Under the pieces are notes generated by a model that saw only the letters and a program-made list of their open reading frames with translations, searched no databases and had not been told where the DNA came from. A DNA stretch of 64,000 nucleotides, from the NCBI RefSeq assembly GCF_026262505.1, contig NC_067206.1, positions 32,317,896-32,381,895 of the forward strand, given 5' to 3'. This document shows, in pieces, positions 8,478 through 17,897 of the stretch. A program made the translations under genes and the position numbers. Numbering within the stretch: the stretch's first letter is position 1; every line of letters begins with the position of its first letter. Origin of the DNA: Trichomonas vaginalis G3 (lineage: Eukaryota; Parabasalia; Trichomonadida; Trichomonadidae).

Positions 8478-9062
8478 TTAAAATGGTATGCCATATAGCT
8501 TCTTGAATTTGTTAAGAAGTATTCGAACGCATTTTCCATCTGTATCTCTAGCGTTTACATGAGCATAGCCTGCCTTAGTAAAATATACTTGTAATTTCCT
8601 ATAGTTTACGCCGGTATAAAAGTAGAAAGAGTCTTGTTCTTCGCTATAGTAGTAAAACTCAAACGTATGCTCGCCATAGTCTGTAATTTCAATTGTTTCA
8701 TCTTCTAGTTCGTCGACAAATTCGAATACAATATCTCCAAATTTGCCTATGTTCTTACTGTTTTCAGAACGAGTGACCCAACGCAAGTTCTCAAGTCTAT
8801 TGTCGTTTCTTATATGGTTTATATGGTCTACAAAAGGTAAATTGTTAGGGTTCGGTATAAAATGAGTTGCAATGACAACATGTTTAAAATAGTGTTTTCC
8901 ACCAATCCTCATCATAGCATATCCGTCATTTCGCTCCCATTCGCTTAAAACTCTTTTTGTCTTTTTGTTTCTGACTTCAAATGACTCACAACAGTGAATT
9001 TCATATTTCTCATCTAACAAACAAGTTTCCCAACGGTCCTTTCCAACAAACTCAGCGTACAT
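8478..9062 (-). CDS. HNH homing-type endonuclease
   Basis: 194 residues. The middle holds the HNH core: HVVIATHFIPNPNN, FVDHINHIRNDNRLENLRWV and TRSENSKN (about residues 70-115), typical of phage and giant-virus HNH_3 nucleases. The catalytic/metal-binding H of VDH and the N of the RNDNR block are present. An extra C-terminal domain of about 75 residues (IEITDYGEHTFEF ... DTDGKCVRILLNKFKKLYG) is shared with a stand-alone protein encoded in the terminal repeat of the second Maverick (42,118-42,438). Starts at ATG 9062; intact. Confidence 0.85.
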   Translation of the reverse strand: MYAEFVGKDRWETCLLDEKYEIHCCESFEVRNKKTKRVLSEWERNDGYAMMRIGGKHYFKHVVIATHFIPNPNNLPFVDHINHIRNDNRLENLRWVTRSENSKNIGKFGDIVFEFVDELEDETIEITDYGEHTFEFYYYSEEQDSFYFYTGVNYRKLQVYFTKAGYAHVNARDTDGKCVRILLNKFKKLYGIPF

Positions 9063-9133
9063 TTCAAATAAAATAAAAAAATATTTTTTTTAAAAAATGT
9101 TTTAAAAAATGTTTTACTATTTCATGCAATTTT

Positions 9134-11289
9134 TTATTTCATGCAATGTTTTATTTCTGTCCCGTCTTCAAGTATGGCCCAGTACTTACGCTTGGAGAGA
9201 ACATGAACTTCGGAAAATACCTTGTCTAGCTTAAAAAGGCCCATCTTTTCACCGACTAAACCCATTTCAATGAGTTTGTTATAGCCTTCCTCGTTCGTCA
9301 TGAGTGCGTCAATGTTCTCATAGTATACCTTCACTTTGGATTTAACTTCCGAGAAAAATTTGTTGTAGTTGTCAAGGACTGCCTTTGCGAACTGAGGATA
9401 GGACCAATGTTCGACAATAGGTTTTACTGTGGTTACTAAGCCATTTTGACCTTCGGTGAACTCGTACTTCAAAACAAAAGGGGAGAACCTTTCAACAAAG
9501 TTGTCGACCTTCTCATAGTGTTTACTCTTCATCTTTTGAGGTTTCTTAATGGAATATCCCCATGTCGAATTCATAAGCAATTTGAGTGTCATTGCAAGTT
9601 TGGGGTTTGAAGCTTTCCTAATATCATACATTTGTTGTATGACTTTTCCAACTGTATAGTTCCTTCCCGGGAACTCACCATCTTCGTTTGGAATTCCAGT
9701 CGGGATATATTGGACGAACCTCATGTACGCAGCGTTAAGGTCGACATAGTATATTTTTTCGTATGAGTCGAACTTATCGCATCCAATCGGCCCGGTTCGT
9801 GGAAATTCAAGTGAGTCTCTTATCTTCTGAGAAACCTCGCCTGTTATCTCATAAACATCGTCAAAGCAACCTGTTTCATATAAAACCTTCTGACCTAACT
9901 CAGATGCTCTCCAATACAATTTGACGTCGACTGGATGTCTCAATGGAAGTTTGTTTATAGCATCTTGAAGTTCTTGCAACCTCATTGGAAGTTCTTCTGG
10001 TTCAGGTTGGTATCCGAACAATCCAACTCCTTTTGGAGCTGTGTACTTCTTTTGTGCTATAACTTTGTCCGGAACAACTTTTGGTCTTACCAACAATGAA
10101 AAGTTTGTTTCGTCTTTTGGTACAAAAGTTTCTGTCAGCTTGTCATCTGGAATTGGTTCCAACAAGCCTTTCTCGAAAAGAATGAATTTAACAGCTCTGA
10201 CAATGTTGCACTTGCCTTTCCGAACAATGGGTTTGTAAGACTTTCGTTCAACATGAAGTGGTTGTGGACAATTACAATCTTCAACCATGGCAATTTGAAG
10301 TCAACTACATAGTCATCGTGCGAAGAACCTTTCTCAGTCGGTATGTTGACTCGAATATTCACATTTGCCAACGGTGCAACTTTTGACAATTGACCTCTGA
10401 GCATGTACCTTGTCTTCACACATGACTCAAGATACTTCATCTTCTCATCTGTAACAAGACCAGAGTTCCTGAGACATGTAAGAATACAAGGTTCATTGAC
10501 AATTGTTTCAATTGAATTGTAAATTCCATACCTTGTCAGGTTAATGTCAGACTTGTTTATGAACGGGAAATACCCAGCATGTTGTCTGACTGCTTGAGGG
10601 TTGGGTTGGTACCATTCGAACTTCACGCTTGCAATTCCTTCAATCGCATTCAAAATATCTGAGTCGGAGTCAACCATTTGTTCTCTCTTTGTAGTCTTGA
10701 AAGCGTCAAGAAGTTGTGCGGCTGTTTGTTCATTGCCACATGCATAGTATATATGACCATCTAAATCTGTTACGGTTAGTCTGAGATTGTATCCTTTCTT
10801 ATTTCCGTCTTGTATGGCAGCAAGTACTCCCATGAAGCCTTCTTTGTTCTTTCCTTCGTCAAAGTTTACTGTAAAGGTTCGACCAGATGTAATTTTACTT
10901 CTAACCTCACGATACTTCTCATATGCATATCTTGTTCTTTCCATGGGAGCATGTGCATCTTCACCCTTTCCTTTTTTCCTTCTCAAAGGATACAATTGTT
11001 CGTCATGTTTCCAGTAGAATCTGGCAAAGCCGTCGTGTCCTTCAACTTGAGGTTCAGTAACATCGAAAGGCATATCCATAAGACGCTCTTCTTCTAACCT
11101 TTCTAGTCTGTTTGGATAATTGGCGCGCGCTGTTTCCAAGTCCATCTCATAGGTCAGACCAGCCAGTTTGTCATAGACTTTTATGGGTCTTCCCTTCCTA
11201 TATTTAAACTTCTTTGAAACTTTCCAACCATATCTTTCTAACTCTGCTTTTATTCTAGCAGATTTTCTATCCATTCTATATGGGGGCAT
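9134..11289 (-). pseudogene. Protein-primed family B DNA polymerase, exonuclease-poor variant with OTU-like N-terminal domain, one frameshift
   Basis: Two overlapping frames of one gene. The N-terminal part (from ATG 11,289) is basic, then carries an OTU-like cysteine-protease segment (NEPCILTCLRNSGL ... VHNHFMLNE). The polymerase part holds motif A as YYVDLNAAYMRF, motif B as LLMNSTWGYS and motif C as YYENIDALM, ending with KRKYWAIL. The frames are joined by a -1 shift near 10,240, right after FMLNE. Compared with the second Maverick's polymerase it lacks a recognisable 3'-5' exonuclease domain (no ADFE-like Exo I), and motif C has N-I-D instead of D-T-D. Base composition is visibly richer in G and C than its neighbours. 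Inferred: a diverged and now broken pPolB. Confidence 0.75.
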
Positions 11290-11316
11290 TTTTATAAAAA
11301 TAAAAAAATGTTTTTT

Positions 11317-11905
11317 TTACTTTACGTAACCACCTGCTGCCAAAAGTCTTTGACGCCAACCCATACCAGCTAATGAAGGTTGACTTGGTTTAGTTTGAAA
11401 ACTAACCTTTGGTTTTGGTTTATCTTCAGTTTTTGGTTTCTCTTCTTCTATCTGTTTTTCGTCACTTTCCGGTTCATTTGACTTTACCTCACTTGCAGGT
11501 ATGGTTGTGTCGTCAACATCTTCATAAATATCATATGCCATCTGTTTCTGTTTTCCTTTCAACTTTTTGTGTTTGTTGTAAAGTTTAGAATATTTCGACT
11601 CTAAGTCAATGAGATGTTCTATAATGAACTGTTGGTCAGTGAAGTAAACTTTTCCATCTGTTGTCTCGAAAGCTCCTTCAGACTTCAATATTTTATTTGT
11701 GAGAGTCTGTTTCTTTTTTGAGATACTTGCCGTTCCATTTTTATGAAAAGTGACTTTGTAGTTAGAGTTTGTATTTCCAGACCTAGCACTTTCTATTATT
11801 GAATTTTCTCTTCATCTGTAAGTTCTTTGACAGGTTTTGACAATGGTTCTGAACTTTTTGTTTTGTGTCAAATCTACCGTTTCAACTTCTTCGTCATTTC
11901 ATCTC
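11317..11905 (-). pseudogene. Unknown charged Maverick protein, several frameshifts
   Basis: The last 123 codons (to stop 11,317) read without break: a coiled-coil-like DLESKYSKLYNKHKKLKGK, an acidic/basic linker (SDEKQIEEEKPKTEDKPK) and a C terminus GMGWRQRLLAAGGYVK. No ATG is found at the start of that frame. It is open upstream to about 11,800 (KVTFHKNGTASIS), and further remnants in other frames reach about 11,905 (NDEEVETVDLTQNKK; ELTDEEKI), close to a TTTTTTTTACTGAGATGAAATG start. At least two shifts are therefore needed. Function unknown. Confidence 0.5.
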
Positions 11906-11953
11906 AGTAAAAAAAATTTAGTTTGTTTTGTTTTCAACTGGTTGTTTAGTTTT

Positions 11954-12073
11954 TTAAGTCGCGTCTAAAACTTCCTGAGGTATAGGAAGAACTTGACAAA
12001 CACGTGGTTGTGTAACTGCTGGAAGTCGACAAATCCATCTTGAGCCCATTTGTCTCAATGCTGTATTGTTCAT
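11954..12073 (-). CDS. Very small unknown protein (39 aa)
   Basis: ATG 12,073 to a stop at 11,954-11,956, reading MNNTALRQMGSRWICRLPAV and ending QEVLDAT. It is kept as a possible gene because TTTTTTACTGAGATGAA precedes it, the same start-proximal motif seen before neighbouring genes, and because it fits between two genes without overlap. It could equally be a remnant. Confidence 0.3.
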   Translation of the reverse strand: MNNTALRQMGSRWICRLPAVTQPRVCQVLPIPQEVLDAT

Positions 12074-12091
12074 TTCATCTCAGTAAAAAAT

Positions 12092-12491
12092 TTACATTCC
12101 CCACGTTTGAGGCGGTTGAGGTTGGTTGTTGTTTACCCACTGTTGTGCATGGTTATATCCTCTGTTAAAGAATCTTTCACCTTGGTCCATGTAGTGCCCT
12201 GCTTGGTTATAGTAGTCATTTGCTTTGTTATAGTAGTTTCCTGCTTGTCTTCCTACATTGTCCATCCATCCTTGAACTTTTCCTCTTGTTTCAGGATTTG
12301 GAATAAGATTTGCTGCATCTCGTGCTACCTCCCAACCTTTCTGTAGTTTGTATAATAGGTTGTGCTTTCTCTTTCAGTATACCTAATGTACTCAAAATCT
12401 TCCTTCCAATTCCAAATGCACCTCTGGCTAGTGTTCCCACTGCGGGCAAAAATCTAGATGCGACTCCTGCTAATGCGCCAAATAAACCCAT
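12092..12491 (-). pseudogene. pVI/pX-like small virion protein candidate, one frameshift
   Basis: Starts MGLFGALAGVASRFLPAVGT at ATG 12,491: an amphipathic, glycine/alanine-rich start like the membrane-active minor capsid proteins of adeno-like viruses. After about 52 codons the frame shifts near 12,335 at an AAA run. The other frame continues with repeated NYYNKANDYYNQAGHYMDQ and a proline/glutamine tail ending QTWGM at 12,092. It is divergent from the integrase with only 16 bp between the two ATGs. Similar N termini occur at 15,730-15,972 and, more weakly, at 42,552-43,030. The capsid role is inferred. Confidence 0.5.
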
Positions 12492-12507
12492 TTCTTATGG
12501 GTTAAAA
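12492..12507. promoter_or_regulatory. 16-bp divergent start region
   Basis: Only TTCTTATGGGTTAAAA separates the two start codons (12,491 minus; 12,508 plus). It must contain both transcription starts unless the mRNAs begin inside the opposite gene. Comparable spacers are at 14,862-14,879, 44,138-44,153, 45,442-45,466 and 47,121-47,137. Confidence 0.6.
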
Positions 12508-13466
12508 ATGACGAATTCAAACAAGGACCCGTATGTTTCTAAAGCAACAAAGAAAGCACTCATGGTAAAAATCTTTAGTTCAACACCAAATGCTTGGTTT
12601 ATGGATATCTTGGAAAACATTCCGAGATATAGAGAAGATGGACCACCATACTGGCTAATATTTGTCGGTCAAAACACAAGATACTGTGAAGCCATACCAT
12701 TATGGTCCAAAAATATTTTAGATGTGAAAACTGCTTTGACAATATTCGTTGACAAATACCATCCAACAAAACTGACATCTGACTGTGAAAGTTCTTTCAA
12801 ATCAGACGATATTAAAAACTATCTGCGTTCAAAAAATGTAAACCAATATTTCATTGTCGACCAAAACCATTCTGCTCTTGGTGTCATTGACAGTTGTATA
12901 AAAATCTTAAGAGACTTAAACCAACCACAAGGTGGTGAGGTAGATGAAATGTCATATGACGACAATATAGACACTTCTCCATGGCAAAGATGAGACAAGT
13001 TTTAAATATTTACAATAACCGTAAACAAAAAGGTTTGGGAAACCACTCCCCCGAAGAAATGAAAAACAACCCTGACTTAGAGAAAGACTATATATTTAAT
13101 AGTTTAGTCAAAAGAGACAAACAAGAAAGAATGCCAGGCTTCAAACTTAAGAAAGGTGACAAAGTAAAAATAGAAATACCTAAACGCGACCCATATGAAA
13201 ATACTATTGACTATGACAACAATGGGAACTCGACAGGTACTCACGTTCGTGTTCGTAAAAATAGAAGAAAGTATACAAGAGAATATTATGAAGTTTTAGG
13301 CAAACATGGCAAAATGTACAGACTGCAAGCAGAAGATAAAACTACTATTGTCAGACCTCGTTTCAAACTTGTCAAAGTTCAAGGTGGTATACTTTCAAAG
13401 ACAGTTCCTAACAAATATAAGACAACTCCTGACGAATATGCTAAAGAAGTTGAAAATGACGACTAA
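12508..13466 (+). pseudogene. Maverick retroviral-type integrase, one frameshift, N terminus short
   Basis: Starts at ATG 12,508 (MTNSNKDPYV). Catalytic core: WFMDILE (first D), LTSDCESSF (second D) and ALGVIDSCI, where aspartate stands at the 36th position after the second D, the place of the catalytic glutamate. It is about 60 residues shorter at the N terminus than the intact integrase at 50,394-51,479. The frame changes by -1 near 12,970-12,990 (…SPWQ / KMRQVLNIYNN…), after which the C-terminal part continues to 13,466 with an SH3/chromodomain-like tail. Convergent with the fibre gene; the stops overlap. Probably inactive. Confidence 0.8.
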
Positions 13467-14861
13467 GCATTTCTATACCATGCGTAAACTGTCATGTAAG
13501 GTGGCATGTAGTCTTTACTTTGTCCCGTTGTTTGCGTATACCCTGAAACGCGATGTGTATGGTTTCCTTCTCCCTGTGTGCTACCCCAGAAACAATTTAT
13601 AGCAAACTGAACGTTGTCTTTAACATCATATCCTTTACCTTTTTTCATTGCTGACCAATCCCAAAATCTATGCTTATGCCAACCTGCTTCAGATGTACTT
13701 AAATCTATGTAGTGACTGTGTGCAGGTAAGTTTTCACCTGAAATCGTTTTACTTCCACCTGTTTCCTTTGAAGAGTTTGCACAATACAAAAACCTGTCGA
13801 CTATTTGAGTCCAAGTTCCAAAACCAAGTACTACTTCTGGTCTGGTAGAGTTCATTGACGTGTAAATAGAACCTATAGGATATAGTGTTTGAAGTATTTC
13901 TGTCTTTAACGTTTGAAGCTCTGTTTTGTCAGCTTTCTTATCATATAAATCTTGAGCAGTGAATTTAACATTGTTTTCATCCTCCATGACATAGACATTT
14001 CTACATCTAATGTATTTCATCGTCGTTATGTCTTCATCCGATGTTAAACCTTGTGGAAAGTTAGGAGGTTTCCAATTTAATACATCCCCACCAGTTCCAT
14101 CAGGTTCTTCAACCGTTCCTGCAATATTTTCTATACCAACAGTTGCGAAGAAATCGTGTGTATGTCCAACGTCACTTTTCCTGTTTAAGGTTTCTTGTAA
14201 GTTTGTAATATTTGCAATGGTATGTGTATGTCCAACGTCACTTTTCCTGTTTAAGGTTTCTTGTAAGTTTGTAATATTTGCAATGGTATGTGTATGGTTC
14301 TTGTCGGCTTTAAGGTCTAAACATCCTGAAACCCATCCTGTATCAGCTTTCGTTTTTAAAATCTTTGTTGTCCGTTCATTATACCATTCAACCCTTTCTT
14401 TAATTTCATTGTCTTTTTCATCCACATATTCCTTATCTGCCTTCTTCACTAACCCACTAGCCAGATATGCTAACTCATCGTCAACATACTCTTTGTCAGC
14501 TTTGTTGTCAACATCTGCTTTTGTTGCATATGTTGCATCTGCTCTGTCATGTTCTTCTTGAACTTTTTCAATGACATACTCTTTGTCAGCTTTCTTTTCA
14601 ACATCTGCTTTCAAAAGAAGTTCATCTATAGGTTTCTCGTTTAAAGTTCTTTTGTTGGATTTATACAAACTATGGTTCTTACTGTCTTGAAACAGAAAAC
14701 TCATCTGTCATTGGGTTTATCGTCAGTTTTAAGCTTCCTTCTTTCAATGACTCAGATATCTTAGAATAGTTTGAAAAGTTTGTTGTGTTCTTATTTAGAG
14801 CTTGCAAAATGAGTTGTCGGTTGTGTTGTATTTCTCTCATAGACGCTGTTTCTTTCGACAT
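13463..14861 (-). pseudogene. Phage tail-fibre/collar-like protein, one frameshift
   Basis: Starts at ATG 14,861 (MSKETASMREIQ). It shifts frame near 14,680 and then runs 400 codons. Contents: repeated KADKEYVDEK-type and KADKNHTH units, duplicated IANITNLQETLNRKSDVGHTH segments, and a C-terminal tail-collar/Gp10-like domain (YPIGSIYTSM, GFGTWTQIVDRFL, ENLPAHSHYID, GEGNHTHRVSGYT, DYMPPYMTVYAW). HxH pairs recur as in trimeric phage fibres, where they can bind metal. About 70 residues before the collar are nearly identical to the 1078-residue fibre at 47,138-50,374. Likely a virion attachment fibre; divergent from 14,880. Confidence 0.75.
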
Positions 14862-14879
14862 TTTTATTCTAGATAAAAT
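14862..14879. promoter_or_regulatory. 18-bp quasi-palindromic divergent promoter
   Basis: TTTTATTCTAGATAAAAT lies exactly between two ATGs. It is nearly self-complementary, giving a TTTTATNCTAG-like motif on each strand just before each start. This is the clearest example of the TTTTAT(T)CT motif found before many virion-set genes (for example 920, 16,353, 60,829, 61,108, 61,615). Confidence 0.65.
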
Positions 14880-15727
14880 ATGCTTTCAATAGAAAAAGAA
14901 AATTCAAGAGTTGCTACAACTAAACCATTAGATGAACTTTTTACGAATGTCGGTCAAAAGTTTGAGACAGAGACCGTAAAGCATGAAGGCTATCGTTTTG
15001 ACTACCCACTAAGATGGTTAAGAGACCCATCCGTCACAAAAGCTATTGGCTTTCGTAGAATGAAATTCATTTCAGAAGCCATACATGGTTTCCCATTTAC
15101 GGTCGGTTTTGAAATTCGATACTATAACAAGAAAAACGTACGTATGAGAAATTTGAACAGGGAAAACTTTTACAAGTGAATTTGCTTGTAAACTTAGAAA
15201 CAACTCTTCAAGCTTTTCAAGAAAAAATAAACGATATCTATCTCGAATATGCAAACCAGTACAACATTGACGAAGGAGAGTACCATCTCGATATTATATA
15301 TGACAGGAAAAATGCAACTGTTAAAATCAATAGAATAGAAGACCTTGGAGAAGACGTTTATATTTCTACAAAATATAACAACTTGGCATGGTATAGATTT
15401 TTGAGGATGTTAAATCAGCCTGCAGAATATCCAGTACACCCGAACTTTTATGAAGTCGAAAACCCTAATGGAACATATGAAAATGTTTTCGACTCAGATG
15501 CTATTATAGTTCATGCTTCATTTTCTGGTGCACAAAACTCTTTTTTATGCTTGGCAAATGACTTTTACGAAAAACCTACAAAGCTATATGAACCACCGAG
15601 TGGAAGTATTTCAGACTTTCAAGTATGGTTTACAACAGATGGAAGAAAGAGAATAGTTCCATTATACCACGCGTTTTACTTAGAACTTAGTCTCATATAC
15701 AACTACTATCGAACGGTAAAAATATAA
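14880..15727 (+). pseudogene. Structural-type Maverick protein, frameshifted paralogue of 7581-8441
   Basis: Starts at ATG 14,880 (MLSIEKENSRVATTKPLDEL). It reads to 15,179 and continues in the -1 frame to 15,727. Conserved pieces shared with 7581-8441: YRFDYPLRWL, TKAIGFRRM, AWYRFLRMLNQP, ENVFDSDAIIVHASFS, SDFQVWFTTDG and PLYHAFYLELSLIYNY. One base appears lost near 15,130-15,176. The presence of two members in the left region suggests either duplication or two merged elements. Confidence 0.7.
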
Positions 15728-15729
15728 TT

Positions 15730-15972
15730 TTAATACGGTTGAGGTGTTGGATTTGGTTGCCAACTAGACTGTGGTGCAGGTTCAGGCTGTTGTATAACAG
15801 GAGCTTGTTCTTCTGGTTCAGGGTCTTTAGGTATAATACCAACGAACTGACCTACTCTTTTACCAATATTTTTGACTCCGTTCCATACTCCTCTTCCGAC
15901 AGATTTTATTCCATTCCATATACCTCTTCCAACATTTCGAAAGAAGTTTCCAATACTACTGAAGAAACCCAT
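15730..15972 (-). CDS. Small basic amphipathic virion protein candidate
   Basis: 80 residues. MGFFSSIGNFFRNVGRGIWN followed by GIKSVGRGVWNGVKNIGKRV: a repeated, basic, glycine-spaced amphipathic pattern, then a proline/glutamine-rich tail (PQSSWQPNPTPQPY). It resembles the small core/minor capsid proteins of adeno-like viruses in style, not by detectable identity. The stop is 2 bases from the convergent stop at 15,727. Start ATG 15,972 follows TTTTTACATATAGTAAA. Confidence 0.55.
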   Translation of the reverse strand: MGFFSSIGNFFRNVGRGIWNGIKSVGRGVWNGVKNIGKRVGQFVGIIPKDPEPEEQAPVIQQPEPAPQSSWQPNPTPQPY

Positions 15973-15990
15973 TTTACTATATGTAAAAAT

Positions 15991-16353
15991 CTAATGTCCG
16001 CCTAGTCTCTTACGTTTCCTTCTGAGTTCCATAGCATTTTTTAACTGGAGCTCATACATTCTATTTCTCCTCTGGTAGAAAACATACTCTGGGTCAACTC
16101 CTGTGTTCGCGTCATCTGCATAGAGTTGTTTATATCCCACTTCAGGGTTTGTATAAAACTCTTTCCATCTCATATTTGCATACCATGGTGGTAAGCCTAA
16201 CGCAGCGTCATTTGACATGGCAGTTTGCATTTGTACATCTGTTGGCACTTGACCATAGTTTGCCATTGCAGTTTGTATTCTAACTTCATTTGGAATATTC
16301 TCTGGGTTTGGTTGTCCGGGTTGCTGTGCATTTGCTAAGTTCTGTGCGTCCAT
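15991..16353 (-). CDS. Unknown small basic-tailed protein
   Basis: 120 residues. The N-terminal half is glutamine/asparagine-rich with a duplicated unit (VRIQTAMANYGQVP / VQMQTAMSNDAALG). The C terminus is strongly basic (RRNRMYELQLKNAMELRRKR). No recognised domain. It lies in a run of small virion-like genes on the same strand. ATG 16,353 is preceded by TTTTTATCTAATATTAA, giving a TAAATG start context. Confidence 0.5.
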   Translation of the reverse strand: MDAQNLANAQQPGQPNPENIPNEVRIQTAMANYGQVPTDVQMQTAMSNDAALGLPPWYANMRWKEFYTNPEVGYKQLYADDANTGVDPEYVFYQRRNRMYELQLKNAMELRRKRKRLGGH

Positions 16354-16376
16354 TTAATATTAGATAAAAATATCTC

Positions 16377-16508
16377 TTACGAGTACATATGCTGAACATT
16401 TGCTGGTATTGGTTCATCTTCATATTCTCTATATCTTTCTGCCACGTCAAATAAGTAAATGACACAATGGAAAAAACCTAAAACAAGTAGTCCTATTTCA
16501 AACCACAT
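16377..16508 (-). CDS. Small single-pass membrane protein (43 aa)
   Basis: ATG 16,508 to stop 16,377-16,379. One hydrophobic segment near the N terminus (IGLLVLGFFHCVIYLF), then an acidic tail (YREYEDEPIPANVQHMYS). It overlaps the end of the methyltransferase by 16 bases. A short membrane protein within a capsid-gene block is plausible for a virion or exit function, but only the membrane segment is seen. Confidence 0.4.
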   Translation of the reverse strand: MWFEIGLLVLGFFHCVIYLFDVAERYREYEDEPIPANVQHMYS

Positions 16509-17310
16509 TTACTTACCAATAAAATTTCTTTGTTGTGACACTTTTTCCGGTTTATAGGACCTCTCTCATATTCTATCTTATCGTATCTAAACTCATAGTC
16601 ATGTATATCCTCTAACCATCTCATGACACTTTCCAAACCACTTTTATCGGATGTAAAGTAAAAGCATGGATGGTTATGTAAAACGTCTAAAGTTTCTAAA
16701 GAGTCTCTCAAAGTCCAGTCTACTTGGTATTGAAAATCATATGTGTTATAGAACGGCGGGTCTACTATAAAGAAAACATTTTCCTTGTCTTTATATTTTT
16801 CATACAACTCTGTCCAATGACATCTCACAAACTCTATACCCTCAGTATATTTTTCTATGTTCTCTTTGAAAACCTTTGTATAGTTAAGATATAAAACGTT
16901 TGACATAAGTGTTTCAATGTCATGAACTCTTATAGAACCACTATACAATAGTCTAGAAGATATACTATCCAGTCAATATACTCTGCTTTTTTCAAAACCT
17001 CTCTGACAGTATTTTTCTTATCTAATGGTATACGTTCCATCTTACCTATAGGTATCTTTTCTTTTAACTCACTCAATATTTTGTTTGTGTCTGGTATATG
17101 TTTGAGACGGTTCATATAGTTGTCGAAGTCATTGCATATAATCTTTGAGTCAGGAAATACAGTATGGCACAAATGAGATATATAGAAACTTCCACCGAAC
17201 AAATCTACAAATGTTAGACCATTCGGTAGTTTCTTAAGTTCTCTCAATAGAATATCTTTACATCTACTCTTATTTCCAAAGAAGGGTAACGGTGGTTTTG
17301 TAAAATTCAT
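16493..17310 (-). pseudogene. D12-class DNA N6-adenine methyltransferase, one frameshift
   Basis: Starts MNFTKPPLPFFGNKSRCKDI at ATG 17,310: the PFFGNK motif I of Dam/D12 enzymes. It continues with TFVDLFGGSFYIS (SAM-binding) and, after a frame change near 16,940, with FFIVDPPFYNTY (motif IV, DPPF in place of the usual DPPY), FYFTSDKSG and a basic C terminus. The length without the shift (about 270 residues) fits the family. It would methylate adenine in DNA using SAM. Adenine methylation is known in trichomonads, so the gene may matter beyond the element. Frameshift seen; activity lost unless corrected by the cell. Confidence 0.8.
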
Positions 17311-17627
17311 TTTATATACAATAAAAATGTTTTTTCCCTGAAAAGTGACAGAAAAGTGACAAAACATGAAAACTACTCGGTTAAGGTCTTGTCGGTTTTG
17401 TAAAATAACCATCCTATCTTGTTAAGACTTCCTGGACTGTTGTCAAAATGTCATGTTGTCTCATTTTTTCAGAGAAGTTCGTTTAACCGAGGGACCGAGG
17501 GACCGAGGGACCTGGTGTTATACTAAACATCTTCAGGGGGCTAGAGGGGCGCAGCCCTGGAAGCCCCAATACCTTTTTTTTTATTTTATTTTAATAGTGA
17601 TTCAACATTATACTGAAAGCGTGGAGT
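17311..17627. repeat. Left Maverick edge region: iteron-like module and GC hairpin
   Basis: No gene. TTGTCAAAATGTCATGTTGT at about 17,436-17,456, then three GACCGAGGGA-type 10-mers ending ACCTGGTG (17,486-17,516), then a GC-rich hairpin with nested arms (GGGGCT ... AGCCCC, inside it AGGGG ... CCCT; 17,536-17,568), after which AT-rich host-like DNA begins. The likely end of the left Maverick is between about 17,516 and 17,580. No terminal inverted partner is seen in the window. Confidence 0.6.
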
Positions 17628-17897
17628 AGGTGACAAAAGTGCATACTCTTAAATTAACCTTAAATGTTGATTTTTCGATATTTTCGGTATTAACCTTATT
17701 GTAAATTTTTCCGGTGATAAATTTATCACACTGAGGTTATTTTTCCGGTGAGATTTTTAACCTTGATTTAATGAAATTAATATATATAAATTTTATTATT
17801 TTTAATTTCGAATGAGTATAATAAAATATTTTTTATGTGTTTTTGTTTTTGATGTGATTTGAATTTTGTTAACTCTTTTCAAAATCACTTCATTTTT

